Below, piece after piece: positions 12,538-23,122 of a stretch of DNA of 64,000 bases. The notes under the pieces are model-generated. The model was not told the DNA's origin and made no database searches. It worked only from the letters and a program-made list of their open reading frames with translations. The stretch lies in assembly GCA_019722365.1 (NCBI GenBank), contig JADFUC010002429.1:124001-188000 (forward strand). Direction: 5' to 3'. Position 1 is the first letter of the stretch. The number at the start of each line of letters is the position of its first letter. The translations under genes and the position numbers were made by a program. The stretch comes from Lithospermum erythrorhizon (taxonomy: Eukaryota > Streptophyta > Magnoliopsida > Boraginales > Boraginaceae).

Positions 12538-14201
12538 AGATCAATTATCAAAATGAATCCATGTTGCCAACATCCCAGTAGTAGCTACTATAAATATCTC
12601 AACTCACTATGCTTCTTAACAAATCTCCATGAACAAATTGATCAAGTAGTTGAGCATTAGACACAACAAAACACTAGAACGATAATCCAAAACATTATTG
12701 AGCCTTCATTTCATACGCATCGCCCACTTTTTAAATTTTGCTCATTATTTAACTTCAATCAAATATATCTGCTTTATATATATCTTATAAAAAACATATC
12801 AAATTGAAAGCAGCTTTCAAACGTAATTTACCGAGTATAGCTTTCATCAATTATTATACAATACAAAACAAAAAATATCTACACAAAGTTTCAAGAGATG
12901 AACAAAAAAGCTCAAAATGACAATCTGCTAGATGGTGAAGTACTACTAACTGTGAAATATTCCAAAACTCCTTAAAACAAATAACATCATCAACAATAAT
13001 CGACTCATTTTAAAACCTCAGCAAATTCCCCCATAGAATCATTAAAAACCAACATCATACCAATATTCACAATAAAATCAATGAAACCCATTGACTGTAA
13101 CAAGGGTGGGAGGGGTTCTATGTCTTAAGCAAGCCTTCATCACTCAGTTTACTGTATGATGCATCTTCTACAGTGAGATGGTGCTATGGGTCGTCGGAAC
13201 ACGAGTAATTTGACGCAAGATACCACAGTCGAGTGATCCCAATTTTGCTAAAAGTGTTGGGCAACAACTTATCACTCAATCTGCAACTGAAGCCAAGAGC
13301 AAGGGAATCAGTAACCTGAGTCGTATAACCCATTACTGGAGCGAGTTGAAGCCTGGCGATGATTTTGAAGCTCAATTGCTCGTTCTCCTATTCATATGTT
13401 ATGAATAGTGACTTGCATCTTATGCTTCTGATTATGAGAAAGAAACTTAAAATTATCCATGTATGTGTTCTTAGTGTGCTGCTGATTTTATTAAAATCTT
13501 TCTTGAATTTCTAAATATTTTTAAAACAAATATATCATTCTACATTCATTAAGATAATGAATGAAATCAAGTTATGGTCAAAACATTGATACTAAAACAG
13601 TAAACACCGATCAAAATGAATACCAGGGAGATTTTAATTTTAATAAGGTGGCATTCTTCAAAGTTTGAGCTAAAGTGAACAAACACATATGACATGAATT
13701 TGACTGTTGTAGACTTGTAGAAGAGATATTGAACCATTGATTTTTAACCTTGAACAGAAACCTGATAAGTGGTAAAAAGGATAAATACATTTTGAGTAAT
13801 GTAGATTGTGGTAATAATACATGTGCAATTAACTTATCTACATTAGTTAATCCCCTAAAAAAGATCCAACTTTTAAGGTAAACAAAACACATAGTTGTCT
13901 TGTTGATATTATCTGTAATTATTCCAAGAGGTTATAGGAATAAGCCAGCTATTGCTGACATAAGATGGAGTAAGAAATAATATGACATTTCTTGGTGCAA
14001 TGGTGACCACCAAGTCCAATTCCCAAACCACTCCATCCCATATTTCTACTGTATAGTTATTGGTACCGCAAGAAAGAAGCATCCATCATATATATATTGG
14101 ACAAAATCTTCATGACCATCCCATGCATTTTGAAACAACATTCATCATAATTCATAAAGAACATTTGAGATAAAAAAGAAGAATTATTTGTTGTTATTAT
14201 C
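12538..14201. other. region upstream of FAF-like gene
   Basis: AT-rich sequence without a supported gene. The one notable item is a 25-base word at 13071-13095, starting AATAAAATCA, which is identical and in the same orientation to 14291-14315 inside the FAF-like coding sequence. The last few hundred bases should hold the promoter and 5' untranslated region of that gene. Confidence 0.5.
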
Positions 14202-15153
14202 ATGGCAGCTTGTAGAAGTCTGCAACACATATTTGAGAAGCCATTACTAGAGAATCCAACACTTTTTGAGTCCCTTTCAACATGGAGCCCAATAAAATCA
14301 ATGAAACCCATTGACAATGCTTCTTTTACAGAGCTCTTTGGAGAATTACATTTTAAAGAAAATGATCATGGTGAATCCAATTCTACCACCTTATCTCCCT
14401 CCCCTTATCCTGCCTCACCTCCATCCTCTGTATCATCATCTTCGTCGACGTTTTCAGACTCAAATAATAACCATCAACTAGTTGGAATTGAGAGGCTCTT
14501 TAGGGACAATGATGAGGGAAACAAGACCCCTTATTCACCAACATGTTATTATCCAAGCAGGAGCAGCCCAAAGAAACCATATAGGCAAAGAAATAGCCAT
14601 TCATCAATGAGTTCTGAAGGGCTATCTCATTACACTGAAAGCCTTGGATTTGAAAGCTCTGATGAAGTTGAGGAAGTTGGCAATGACAACATTAGCCTTG
14701 ATTGGCGAAACCGGAGGGAGGAGAAACAAGGTGCAAATGTGGTTCAAGAACAATCTGAATACATGTATTGTGATCATAAGAGATCAAGGGCAAATAAGGC
14801 ATCATTTCCACCACCTATTTCTTGCATTGGAGGTAATGGGAGGCCATTTGTTAGCTTTAAATCATATAGAGAAAATGGTAGATTTATTCTCGAGGAAGTA
14901 AGGATTCCACAACAAGAATTTTAATGCGTTAATGCGAAATGGACGTTTGAAGCTGCATTTAGTCCATTCAGATGATGAAACTTTTGAAGATTTTGAGGAA
15001 GATGAAAGTGGTGATGATGAAAATTTTGAGCTAAAAGACATTAAGGAAGTTGATGAAGATGAAGAAGAAGAATTTCATGAAGAAAAAGTTGAGGATGAGA
15101 ACAAAAAATTGCACATAGGTAGAGAAAAGTATCCCATTTCTTTTTCCTCTTAA
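14202..15153 (+). CDS. FANTASTIC FOUR (FAF)-like protein, interrupted by a 1-base frameshift
   Basis: FAF proteins are small plant-specific regulators of shoot meristem size. The intronless frame from 14202 starts MAACRSLQHIFEKPL, has a serine-rich middle, and holds the conserved FAF block FPPPISCIGGNGRPFVSF followed by RENGRFILEEVRIPQQEF. It then stops at 14922-14924. The family normally continues with a segment like ACREDGRLKLHLV. Here that segment (MRNGRLKLHLVHSDDE) lies directly downstream in the +1 frame, from about 14932, followed by an acidic tail (DEDEEEEFHEEK) to a stop at 15153. Dropping one T from the TTTT at 14919-14922 would join the two parts. This is either a real single-base mutation that removes the C-terminus or a homopolymer sequencing error. 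The full product would be about 316 residues. Confidence 0.8.
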
Positions 15154-15691
15154 GTTTTGAAGATTTATGAAGCATTAAGTTATATTAATCCTACTTTGCA
15201 ATTGCAAATAAGGAATGGGGAAGAATCCTTTGGGTTAATAGCTAGTAGCAATAGTAAAATTATGGTTCACTAATAATGTTTTGATTAGTTTCTTCCCCAT
15301 TGAAACTCGTAGAATTTATCGAGATCAAATCGTATATCTAGTCATTATCTATTAAGAACATAATGTTGTATCAAACACACCAGGAATCATACACTAGATA
15401 AACATCAACATACCTGGAATGATTCGAATAGACCTCCATTTGCTATAGGAATGGATTCTGCACCCCAAATTGGAATGAAATCGAGATGACCCAATAATCA
15501 ATAACGCGAAAAGTATCCGAAATTCCTTGAACAAACTTAGATAATGACAATAGCAATAACAGTAAAATGAAAACACACCACAACAAAACATAATGCGAAT
15601 TAAGAAGGAAATATTCGAAAAGTCAGGAAACAAACATAGATAATGATAAAATATTGAGTGGATTAAAAAGAGAAAAGCAGAGCATAAAAGG
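15154..15691. other. convergent intergenic region between FAF-like and uS9 genes
   Basis: About 0.5 kb lies between the two convergent stop codons. It should contain both 3' untranslated regions. I see no other feature. Confidence 0.6.
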
Positions 15692-16132
15692 TCAACGGTA
15701 GGACTTCTGGAAGCGAGAGCGAGCACCACGGCCACCAAACTTCTTGGGCTCACATCTCCTGGGGTCAGCAACAAGGAGAGTACGATCATAGCTAACGAGA
15801 ATATCCTTAATCAACTTCTTCTTCTGCTCATCCTCATACTTCTGCGCATACGCAACCAACGCCTTCGCTATCGACTGCCTTATAGCATAGATCTGCGAAG
15901 TGTGCCCCCCTCCCTTCACCCTGATGCGCATGTCCACGTGCCGGAACGCGTCCGCCCCTAGCAGGTACACCGGCTCGCATGCCTTGGCTCGGAGTATCTC
16001 CGGTTGCACCAGCTCGATCGGCACTCCGTTTATCTTTATTAACCCCTTTCCTTGCTTGCAATGGCTTACTGCTACGGCGCTCTTCTTCCGCCCGAAGCAT
16101 TGGACAGAGTTCTTCGGGCTCGCGGCGGCCAT
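15692..16132 (-). CDS. RPS16: 40S ribosomal protein S16 (uS9)
   Basis: uS9 is a component of the small cytosolic ribosomal subunit whose C-terminal tail reaches the decoding site. The single-exon frame encodes 146 residues, the same length as plant RPS16, if the ATG at 16132-16130 is used ([17 protein letters not shown]). An in-frame codon nine residues upstream is not needed. Diagnostic motifs are [48 protein letters not shown] and the C-terminus [12 protein letters not shown] few positions differ from typical plant copies ([12 protein letters not shown] where LLGKHRFAGVNM is usual), but the frame is intact. The lack of introns is common for this family. Promoter elements typical of ribosomal protein genes lie upstream at 16242-16258. 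Confidence 0.96.
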   Translation of the reverse strand: MAAASPKNSVQCFGRKKSAVAVSHCKQGKGLIKINGVPIELVQPEILRAKACEPVYLLGADAFRHVDMRIRVKGGGHTSQIYAIRQSIAKALVAYAQKYEDEQKKKLIKDILVSYDRTLLVADPRRCEPKKFGGRGARSRFQKSYR

Positions 16133-16241
16133 GCTTTGTTTGTTTGTGTCGAGGTTCACAACTGAAACCTAGTTTACATTCATATATGTTATGTTGAGGT
16201 GGAGAATGGAGCTTTATGTAACATTCAAAACCTATATCCAT

Positions 16242-16258
16242 TGGGCTCTTTAAGCCCA
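16242..16258 (-). promoter_or_regulatory. paired site II (TGGGCY) elements of the uS9 promoter
   Basis: TGGGCT at 16242-16247 and AGCCCA at 16253-16258 form an inverted pair about 110 bp upstream of the uS9 start codon. Site II TGGGCY motifs are known TCP-bound elements of plant ribosomal protein and cell-cycle gene promoters. Assignment to this gene is by position. Confidence 0.55.
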
Positions 16259-16339
16259 GCTTACCAACTATCATTCCACTATGCCCATCTTTGTGGAAAA
16301 ACACGTTTGTTGCGCCTAAACGAATTATACATGATGCCA

Positions 16340-16580
16340 CTTCATTGCTTTCGCAACATTTATACGTTAAACGACTTCAAGACGCTTCGTCTAAACATCG
16401 CCACGCTTTACGCTGCGCTACTTACGTATCACAACACGCTTTTATCGCGACTATTTTACGCTGCTAAACTACGAAACTTTTAACGAAACGCTACCACGCT
16501 TAGCTTCACCTACTTCGTAGAATTTTTTATGCTGCCGAATCGCCACGCTTATTTTAAACGCTACTACGCTTGTTGGGCGA
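16340..16580. repeat. cluster of ACGCT pentamers
   Basis: About ten copies of ACGCT occur in about 210 bp (for example CAAGACGCT, GCCACGCTTTACGCT, AACACGCTT, CTACCACGCTTAG and ACGCTACTACGCT), with irregular spacing of 7-50 bp. By chance well under one would be expected. The surrounding sequence is also CG-rich for this region. No reading frame or known element explains it. Confidence 0.7.
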
Positions 16581-17253
16581 TTCGTTGCCTCTAACCTAAT
16601 TTCAAATACCCACCGAATATCGGTGCCGAACCGACCGCGCCTTTGTCCAACTATCGCCTCCATCCATCCCATTTAATGGGTCGGGGTCCGTCTGTGGCCT
16701 GGGGCCGAATCTGCACTGACCCGGTGAGGTCTGATCCTCGAATGCCCACTGCGCCCCTGGGCTCGTTAGACACGCCTAGCTTTTAATTGTTACCACTTCA
16801 ATTTACCCACTTATTAATTGGTGAAGAAATTTTAACCCAATGGGATTCAACTCATCCGCTAACTAGTCGACATCAAAATATTAAAAGAAATCAAGCCAGA
16901 CTATGGCCCATTTCGAATCGAGACCATGTTTTCTACAAGGCTTCGACTGGGCGATCACATCTCTCCGCCCGCTTTCGCGATCATATTTTCGACCGCCTAT
17001 GCATGCCAGACCATTTTCCTCGTCCCTTTCCATCCCACTCACGTTTTCTGCAAGCCGACCTTTAACTATATTTTTGACTAAGTGAAAAAGGCTTAAAAGA
17101 TTGATAATGAAATCATTCTAAAAGCTAAAAGCTCAATCAAAACTCACACAGAAAATTATTACAACATCAAACATCATTACAACATTCAGTAAACTAAGAT
17201 CAAATTAACTCAAACATTCAATATCCATAGCACTAATCCAATACAAAAATGAT

Positions 17254-17808
17254 TTAAGAAGTAACAAACACTTCCATTTCCGAAACATTTTCCTGATGAA
17301 TAATATCAAGAAAAACAGGATCCACAATCACGTGACTATTCACGTGCACCTTAAACTTATGGTCCCACCACAACACCTTAGCAACTCCCTCAATTTCCAC
17401 GCTGGCATCCATCACCATCTCTCTCTTAGCCACGTCAGCTACAAACTGCTTCATTTGACTCGCTAATTTCAAGCCATCAAGCCGAGCTGGAAGCTTGACC
17501 ACCTTCCTAGAACGACCCGATTGGGACCCGGCTCGAACCACAGCCGAGCCGAGAACGGAGCCCGAGTAGGAGATGGACATTTCGGCTGAGGGGTACTCGA
17601 TGGAGACAATGTTGGGGTTGGTGACTTGGACGGTGAGGATTAATTCGGCGTCGAGGAGGGGGAAGTTGAGTTTGAATGAGGTGAGCTCGATTGAGATGAG
17701 TTCGAAATGTGGGTCCTTTGGTCTGGCGGAGAGGAGCAATGCGGCGGCGGTGGCGGCTGCTGCTGCTATGGTGGGGGTGGACCAACTCCATTTTTTGCTT
17801 TTGTTCAT
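17254..17808 (-). CDS. late embryogenesis abundant protein, LEA-2 group (NHL/LEA14-like)
   Basis: An intronless frame of 184 residues. The N-terminus is a short basic start (MNKSKKWSW) followed by an alanine/leucine hydrophobic stretch (residues about 13-28), a likely membrane anchor or uncleaved signal. Residues about 35-160 match the LEA_2 beta-sandwich pattern: IELTSFKLNF, then LTVQVTNPNIVSIEYPSAEM (the typical V-NPN motif), then VVKLPARLDGL and a final strand region KVHVNSHVIVDPV. These proteins belong to the LEA hydroxyproline-rich glycoprotein / NDR1-HIN1-like superfamily, linked to stress and defence; the specific role cannot be read from the sequence. The start is the ATG at 17808-17806. 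No defects are seen. Confidence 0.85.
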   Translation of the reverse strand: MNKSKKWSWSTPTIAAAAATAAALLLSARPKDPHFELISIELTSFKLNFPLLDAELILTVQVTNPNIVSIEYPSAEMSISYSGSVLGSAVVRAGSQSGRSRKVVKLPARLDGLKLASQMKQFVADVAKREMVMDASVEIEGVAKVLWWDHKFKVHVNSHVIVDPVFLDIIHQENVSEMEVFVTS

Positions 17809-19366
17809 TGTTACATATGGTATGTTGAATTTACTAGAGATTGTTTACATAGAGATTAGAGTAGAGATAGATAAGGATTTGAGGTTTTTGTGATTTTGTG
17901 TTTTTGTTGGCGAAATAGGACAATGATTGAATTTGGCCGGTTTGCATGTTTTGTGTGGTTGATTGTAGTCATGCTTTTGTGTGGTTGATTGGACAAGGAT
18001 CTATCATTATGACTCAATACATTATTTAAAATAAACTATTGAACTATAAAATTATCTATATTTACTTGAAATCATATTTATTTTATCTTGATAATTTAGT
18101 AACATGCTAAGAAATATAATTATTGATGGCCATTCAATTATATTACTATAAATAACATTTATTAATTCTTTTTCCTTTATCGATTAATTTAATAAAGTCT
18201 TTCCATTTCTGCATACTAAATATAATCTTAGAATGTTAAAAATTTGAACTAATTCAAATGGAATTATTCTTCCATTGAATTGCCATTCAATTTCATTAAA
18301 TACATATTTACTTCTAAAACTGAGTCATACAATATACATTAGTGGTAAACTTAATATATAAAATATTGTATAATGTTTAATTTTACTACTCGTATTTAAC
18401 TTGTACTTGATGCATTCGAAAGATTTTTATTTGCTCGAACTTTTTAATTAACGATAGCATTATCGTTGAACAATGATAAGAGACGATACAAGAGTACAAT
18501 CACAATGAATCAACTCATGCATCAATAACAAGTTTGGGTCCAACTGAACATGTACTTAATATGCACTAGCATGATACTATTATTGCTTAATCATTCGAAT
18601 TGGAGAGGTTACTTTGTTACCTTTCATATTGTTGACAGTCAAAATTCAATTAAATAATTGAATCGAGATTTATGGAGTCAAAATAATTACCGAGATAAAT
18701 CTTTGAAGGCTTATGCATTTAAATACAATTCGTTAGTTGAAATCAACATCGAAATAAGTCAAAAGCCTCATTTGGCTCCAAAAACTGGCTAGATAGTGTT
18801 GTGAAATTCGCCCCTGACTGCTTACGCATCAATAAGAGAAGTAAGCTTCAACAATGCGTGTGACTTAATCGACCAATACTAACCTCGTCAAGGCTTTGAA
18901 GTCGGAAACTTTAAATCGCTGCCATTCGAAGCATAAAACTGCTTGTTAAGTGCCCGAACTAATGCTGGCAATCAAGGTACATGTCTCCTAACTAATGCTA
19001 CATAAAACTCACCACATATCAATATAAATAATTTTTTGGACTAAAAATAATTTATTAATAATATATGCAAATCTTCACTTTCGTCCTTCATTAATAAAAT
19101 GTCATGATTATACTTTATGATGATAATAAAACTTTTTTAAGTAAAAAATAATAAAACAATGAAAAAATAATAATTTTATTCTAAATAATCAAGTATTTTG
19201 ATTTTTCGTATAATATTTTCAATCTAAATAATCAATTATATTGACACGATATAGTAATATTAAAACCAACAATTTCTCCCCAACTTATATTTTCACACGT
19301 TTATATCATTCCCCAACAAAATCCCAAAATCACATACATTTCTCCATATACACCCTCTAAAAAAAA
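17809..19366. other. divergent intergenic region between LEA-2 and S40 genes
   Basis: About 1.5 kb of AT-rich sequence between divergently transcribed genes, so it should hold both promoters. From 18780 to 18990 it is less AT-rich, but I find no gene or recognisable element. Nothing else is supportable. Confidence 0.5.
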
Positions 19367-19401
19367 CGTATACGGTTCACCAAACCCCTCCACCGTATAC
19401 G
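19367..19401 (+). promoter_or_regulatory. inverted repeat (hairpin) just upstream of the S40 start codon
   Basis: CGTATACGG at 19367-19375 and its exact reverse complement CCGTATACG at 19393-19401 are separated by 17 bases and end three bases before the ATG. In RNA this gives a 9-bp stem with a C/A-rich loop. Each arm also contains the palindrome CGTATACG. It may act on translation or as a paired DNA-binding site; function is inferred. Confidence 0.6.
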
Positions 19402-19404
19402 CCC

Positions 19405-20067
19405 ATGGAGCCACCCATCCGCGGCGTCGCCGCCTCTTCCTCCGCCGTTCCTCGCCACCTCCCCAAATCTCCGCCGCCAGATCGCTACCTCTCGTTCTCC
19501 ATCTCGCCGCCTTCCTCCGCCGGAGACGAACTCACGGAAGACGACATATTCGACTCCGCCGCCGAACCCGCCTCACCTCAAACCCCTAAACACCACCACC
19601 ACCACCAGCCACGTCATCACCAAATCAATTTCGGAGTCCTCGCGGCCCTACCCGCTTCCGAACCGCGCTCCGTTTTCAACCACAAGGCGTCCGCGTCCTC
19701 CTCGTCGTCGTCTTCTTCTACGTTGTCCTCGTCTCGAATGATCCCTACCAGGAAGCCCCCGGTTATCGAGAATAAATCGAAATTATTGCATCAATCCGCG
19801 CCGGTGAATGTGCCGGTTTTGTCCGCGGCGGTGGAGGAGGAGAGGCGGAGACGGAGAGGAGTCGATTTTATTGGGGATAGTTGTGATGACGATGATGAGG
19901 ACGAAGAAGGCGATGTTCGGATGCTGCCTCCACATGAGTTGGTGGACGCGAGGGAGACTCCGGTGGTAGCGTGTTCGGTGCTCGAAGGCGTTGGGAGGAC
20001 GCTTAAAGGGAGGGATCTTCGACGGGTTCGGAACGCTGTTTGGCGGAAGACAGGTTTTATTGATTAA
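19405..20067 (+). CDS. S40-like senescence regulator (DUF584)
   Basis: An intronless 220-residue protein. The S40/DUF584 family is plant-specific, mostly nuclear, and linked to leaf senescence and stress. Recognisable parts are the N-terminal YLSFSISPPSSA region with EDDIFD, a His-rich run (about residue 63), a Ser-rich run (about 95-110), an acidic stretch DDDDEDEEGD, and the diagnostic C-terminus LKGRDLRRVRNAVWRKTGF ending at residue 220. MLPPHELVDARE and SVLEGVGRTLKG are the usual pre-terminal motifs. The ATG at 19405 sits in a favourable CCCATGG context. The gene is more GC-rich than its surroundings, as is common for intronless S40 genes. The family assignment is firm; the exact role is not. 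Confidence 0.88.
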   Translation: MEPPIRGVAASSSAVPRHLPKSPPPDRYLSFSISPPSSAGDELTEDDIFDSAAEPASPQTPKHHHHHQPRHHQINFGVLAALPASEPRSVFNHKASASSSSSSSSTLSSSRMIPTRKPPVIENKSKLLHQSAPVNVPVLSAAVEEERRRRRGVDFIGDSCDDDDEDEEGDVRMLPPHELVDARETPVVACSVLEGVGRTLKGRDLRRVRNAVWRKTGFID

Positions 20068-22155
20068 TGTTAGTGGTGATTTGGTTGAGTATTTGTGTTT
20101 TAGATCATATTATATGGAATTAGTATTTTTATTGACTTATTGTATCTCTATTGTTGGCTGATTGTGACATTAGTTAGAATAATCGAATTCATTTGATTAT
20201 TATATAATAATGATTCATAAATTTTTCCTATGTTATCATCGTAATTGATATGATATTGATTTAATATTTCTGTAGTTAGTATCAATCGGAGTATATTTTG
20301 ACCATATGGATACATTTTATCCGACCCCCTTACCCTGCTTTGGCGGGACCGGTGAAGTTCCTTTAGAGGTATTGGGGCATGTTTTTGTGTGAAATGCAGT
20401 TTTAATAAGCTTAGCTAGGTATAACGTTGTATAACGATATAAGGGTGGAAGCAACCCTGGAGAGTTTATAAATATGACATGGTGACTTTTCTTAGCTAGT
20501 AAAAGAAGGGCAACATTAATCATAGAATGGTTTTTGCATTGGTATATTGGCTTGTTATTATTGTTTATTGGGTGATAGATTTCTTCGTTCTTATTGGTGT
20601 AGTTGGAGTTCATTTCAGCTTAGAATGATTGATAAAAGTTAAGGTTGGAAATTGTTAGGGTTATGTATTAATAGCCTAGGAAGAAATCCGCAGCTTTCAA
20701 GGATTTTGTACATGTTTTGGAGTTTACTATTGCTGTCTAACTTGGAAGTAGAAAACTGCTTTGTACAATTTAAATTATCAAGTTACAATGTAAATGCCTA
20801 CTGGAACCGATTGATTAAGAATATACGAGTATGATGAGGGAGTAAGGTTCACACAACTTGACTGGTTGTGAAGATGGATGACTGATATTGTATGACAAAC
20901 TACAATCTCCCTTGTATTGTTTAATGATTTGGGGTATCAATGCATTGGAGAAAAGCATACCAAATCCGTGACTCTAATGATAGAAACTCTTGAAGTCATT
21001 AATTGTGTAGCATTTTTTGCCCGTAACTTTGTTTTTCGTTGATGTTGAGAAGATGACTTTCTCCTGTCCTTTTTTCTGCAGTACTTAAAGTAATGTTACA
21101 ATGTGCCGTGTGGTCCGTGCATTATTACTTGATATGCTCTGAGGCAATAGCGGTGTCACTTTAGCTAGTTAGGTGCTTGTATTGATTATATGAATGATGT
21201 TCAGTTAGACTGTTTACACTCAACACAATGGCTGGATTGTGAATCATAACAACAATTTCCAGCTAGTTAAGTGCTTGTATTGATTCTCCCACATGTGCAC
21301 CAAAAGAAGCTAAACTAGCAACTGAGTTCATATTTCCAGCTAAAGATTTTCTACAAGGGTGAGTTTGGAGCGCCTACGACATCCTAAGATAAAAATTATT
21401 CTAACTATGTGAAAAATGAAGGTTTATGAAGTCAGTAGAGGATTTAACATTGTTGCCCATACAACGACACAGCCTTAAACTGTTCGTTTTTCTCTTTTAC
21501 CTTGACAACGAATTGGTCCAAGTGGCTAGTCTCAAAGACCAAAGCCCACTGCCTGGCATTAAGAGCAGTTGACTATATTTCCCAGACAATTCTGTACACA
21601 GCATTAAATAGCCTTTCCTAACTTTTGAACCACATTAAAGTAGCAGATGGAATCATCTTGTTTACTAAGTTTAAAGAAATAAATCTTGTTTCAATTAAAC
21701 AAAATTGGTGCCTCGATCCCTTATCATTGCGAATAATATTTGTGGCCTCTAGGCTAACTGAAATGATTTTATCTTTCTTTATCCTTTCTTTTCTTGAATG
21801 GTATTCAAATCTTGTTTTGGATGTTACTTGATTTAACTTAGGTGGATTTTACGACTACTTGATTTCAAATTGTAAGTCCATTGATTGCTCTTAGAGTTCA
21901 AATCTATTTATTGAATGTGACTTTCTCCATTATAAGTATTGTCTTTAGTCTATGGGAGATATCAGTAGAAGATAAGAATCTCAGTAAATATTTTACTATT
22001 CTGGCCTTCACTAACATACCAACCAACTCAAGCTTGGGGCCCTTCATTTACTGCTCCCCTGCATTGCCTTACAATATTTATAGCAGCTGCTGCATGCCTT
22101 CAATTCATTTCTTACTTGTACAATTATTAACTTGCTGGGTAGCTTAGCTTCAACA
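20068..22155. other. intergenic region between S40 and Ole e 1-like genes
   Basis: About 2.1 kb without a supported gene. A short segment near 20320-20370 (CCCCCTTACCCTGCTTTGGC) resembles dispersed plant repeat sequence. The open frames near 21625 and 21881 lack family similarity and codon signal, and I regard them as chance. Confidence 0.5.
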
Positions 22156-23122
22156 ATGGCAGCATTGAATCAGATGGTGATTACATCTATGCTTTTCTTT
22201 GCTTTGACACTTTCAAGGGTCGACAAATTTTCTGCAAGTCTTCTTGTGGGCTCTGTCGCTTGCCTGGACTGCGTCGATCATCAGAATGGCTATGGTCTCT
22301 CAGGTTGTTCTCTGTTTCTTTATTTTTTATTTATACTCATGTTTTTTCAAAATATTTTTGGGAACTATTAGTAGTACAACTGTACTGACTATATTTAAAA
22401 ACATAACACCATGTTGAATGAGAGGCATAATCTCTGTTTTGTAATAATGTTGGGGGTCGGGATAGGGCGGAGGGGGAGGTTCCCCTTGCAGCAGTCAAGG
22501 GGTAAACTCACCCCTATGGGGGTGGCCGTGTGGGGTTCTTGTTTCTTTCCCCATGTTATTAGAGGGGAAATGTGGGTTAATTCTTGTCAGATGAATACAT
22601 GTACAATTCAGCTCAAAACAATATGCTACATGCCTACATGAATGTTACCATATGAGAGGTCTTTTGTTGTCATGTTGAGCCATTCCTTACGCTTTCAAAT
22701 GTCATTTAGGCATCAAGGTGCAGGTAAAATGTGATCATGTGAAGAAATTGTCCACATCAACCACTGAACAAGATGGTTCTTTCAAGATTGATGATCTTCC
22801 TGCAGACCATCCATCTTCCATAGATTGCATTGCCAAGATCATAGGAGCTCCCAACCAACTCTACATTTCAAGAAGGAATCAATATTCCACGATTGTAAAG
22901 GTTCTTGGAGATGATAAACATTACTACTATACCCTCTTCAAGCCTCTCAACTTCTACAAGTCAAATCCTTATGAACAAAATAGAAATACTAAAAACATTA
23001 TTGGAGGAAAAAATTCCCAGTTTGGTTCATCCAAGACTTTTGATGTTCCAGTGCCAAGGGAGTGGGGAATAGCACCCACAAGCTATTACTTCCCTTTCGT
23101 CCCTATCATAGGAATCCCTTAG
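22156..23122 (+). CDS. pollen Ole e 1 / extensin-like secreted protein
   Basis: Two exons, 22156-22303 and 22710-23122, join in phase through a GT-AG intron (phase 1, within a glycine codon) to give 186 residues. The N-terminus (MAALNQMVITSMLFFALTLS) is a signal peptide. The mature part opens with LLVGSVACLDC, typical of Ole e 1-domain proteins, and continues across the splice as GYGLSGIKVQVKCD, then TTEQDGSFKIDDLP. Cysteines are at VACLDC, VKCD and IDCIAK. The C-terminal half is Tyr/Pro-rich and ends PFVPIIGIP. Proteins of this group are secreted to the cell wall; this one is not necessarily pollen-specific. The intron holds a G-rich segment around 22450-22530. Confidence 0.8.

Noticed and set aside
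16787..17085. Two overlapping plus-strand frames upstream of the LEA-2 gene end
   Set aside because: Short, no family features, and lying downstream of LEA-2 where only a 3' region is expected.
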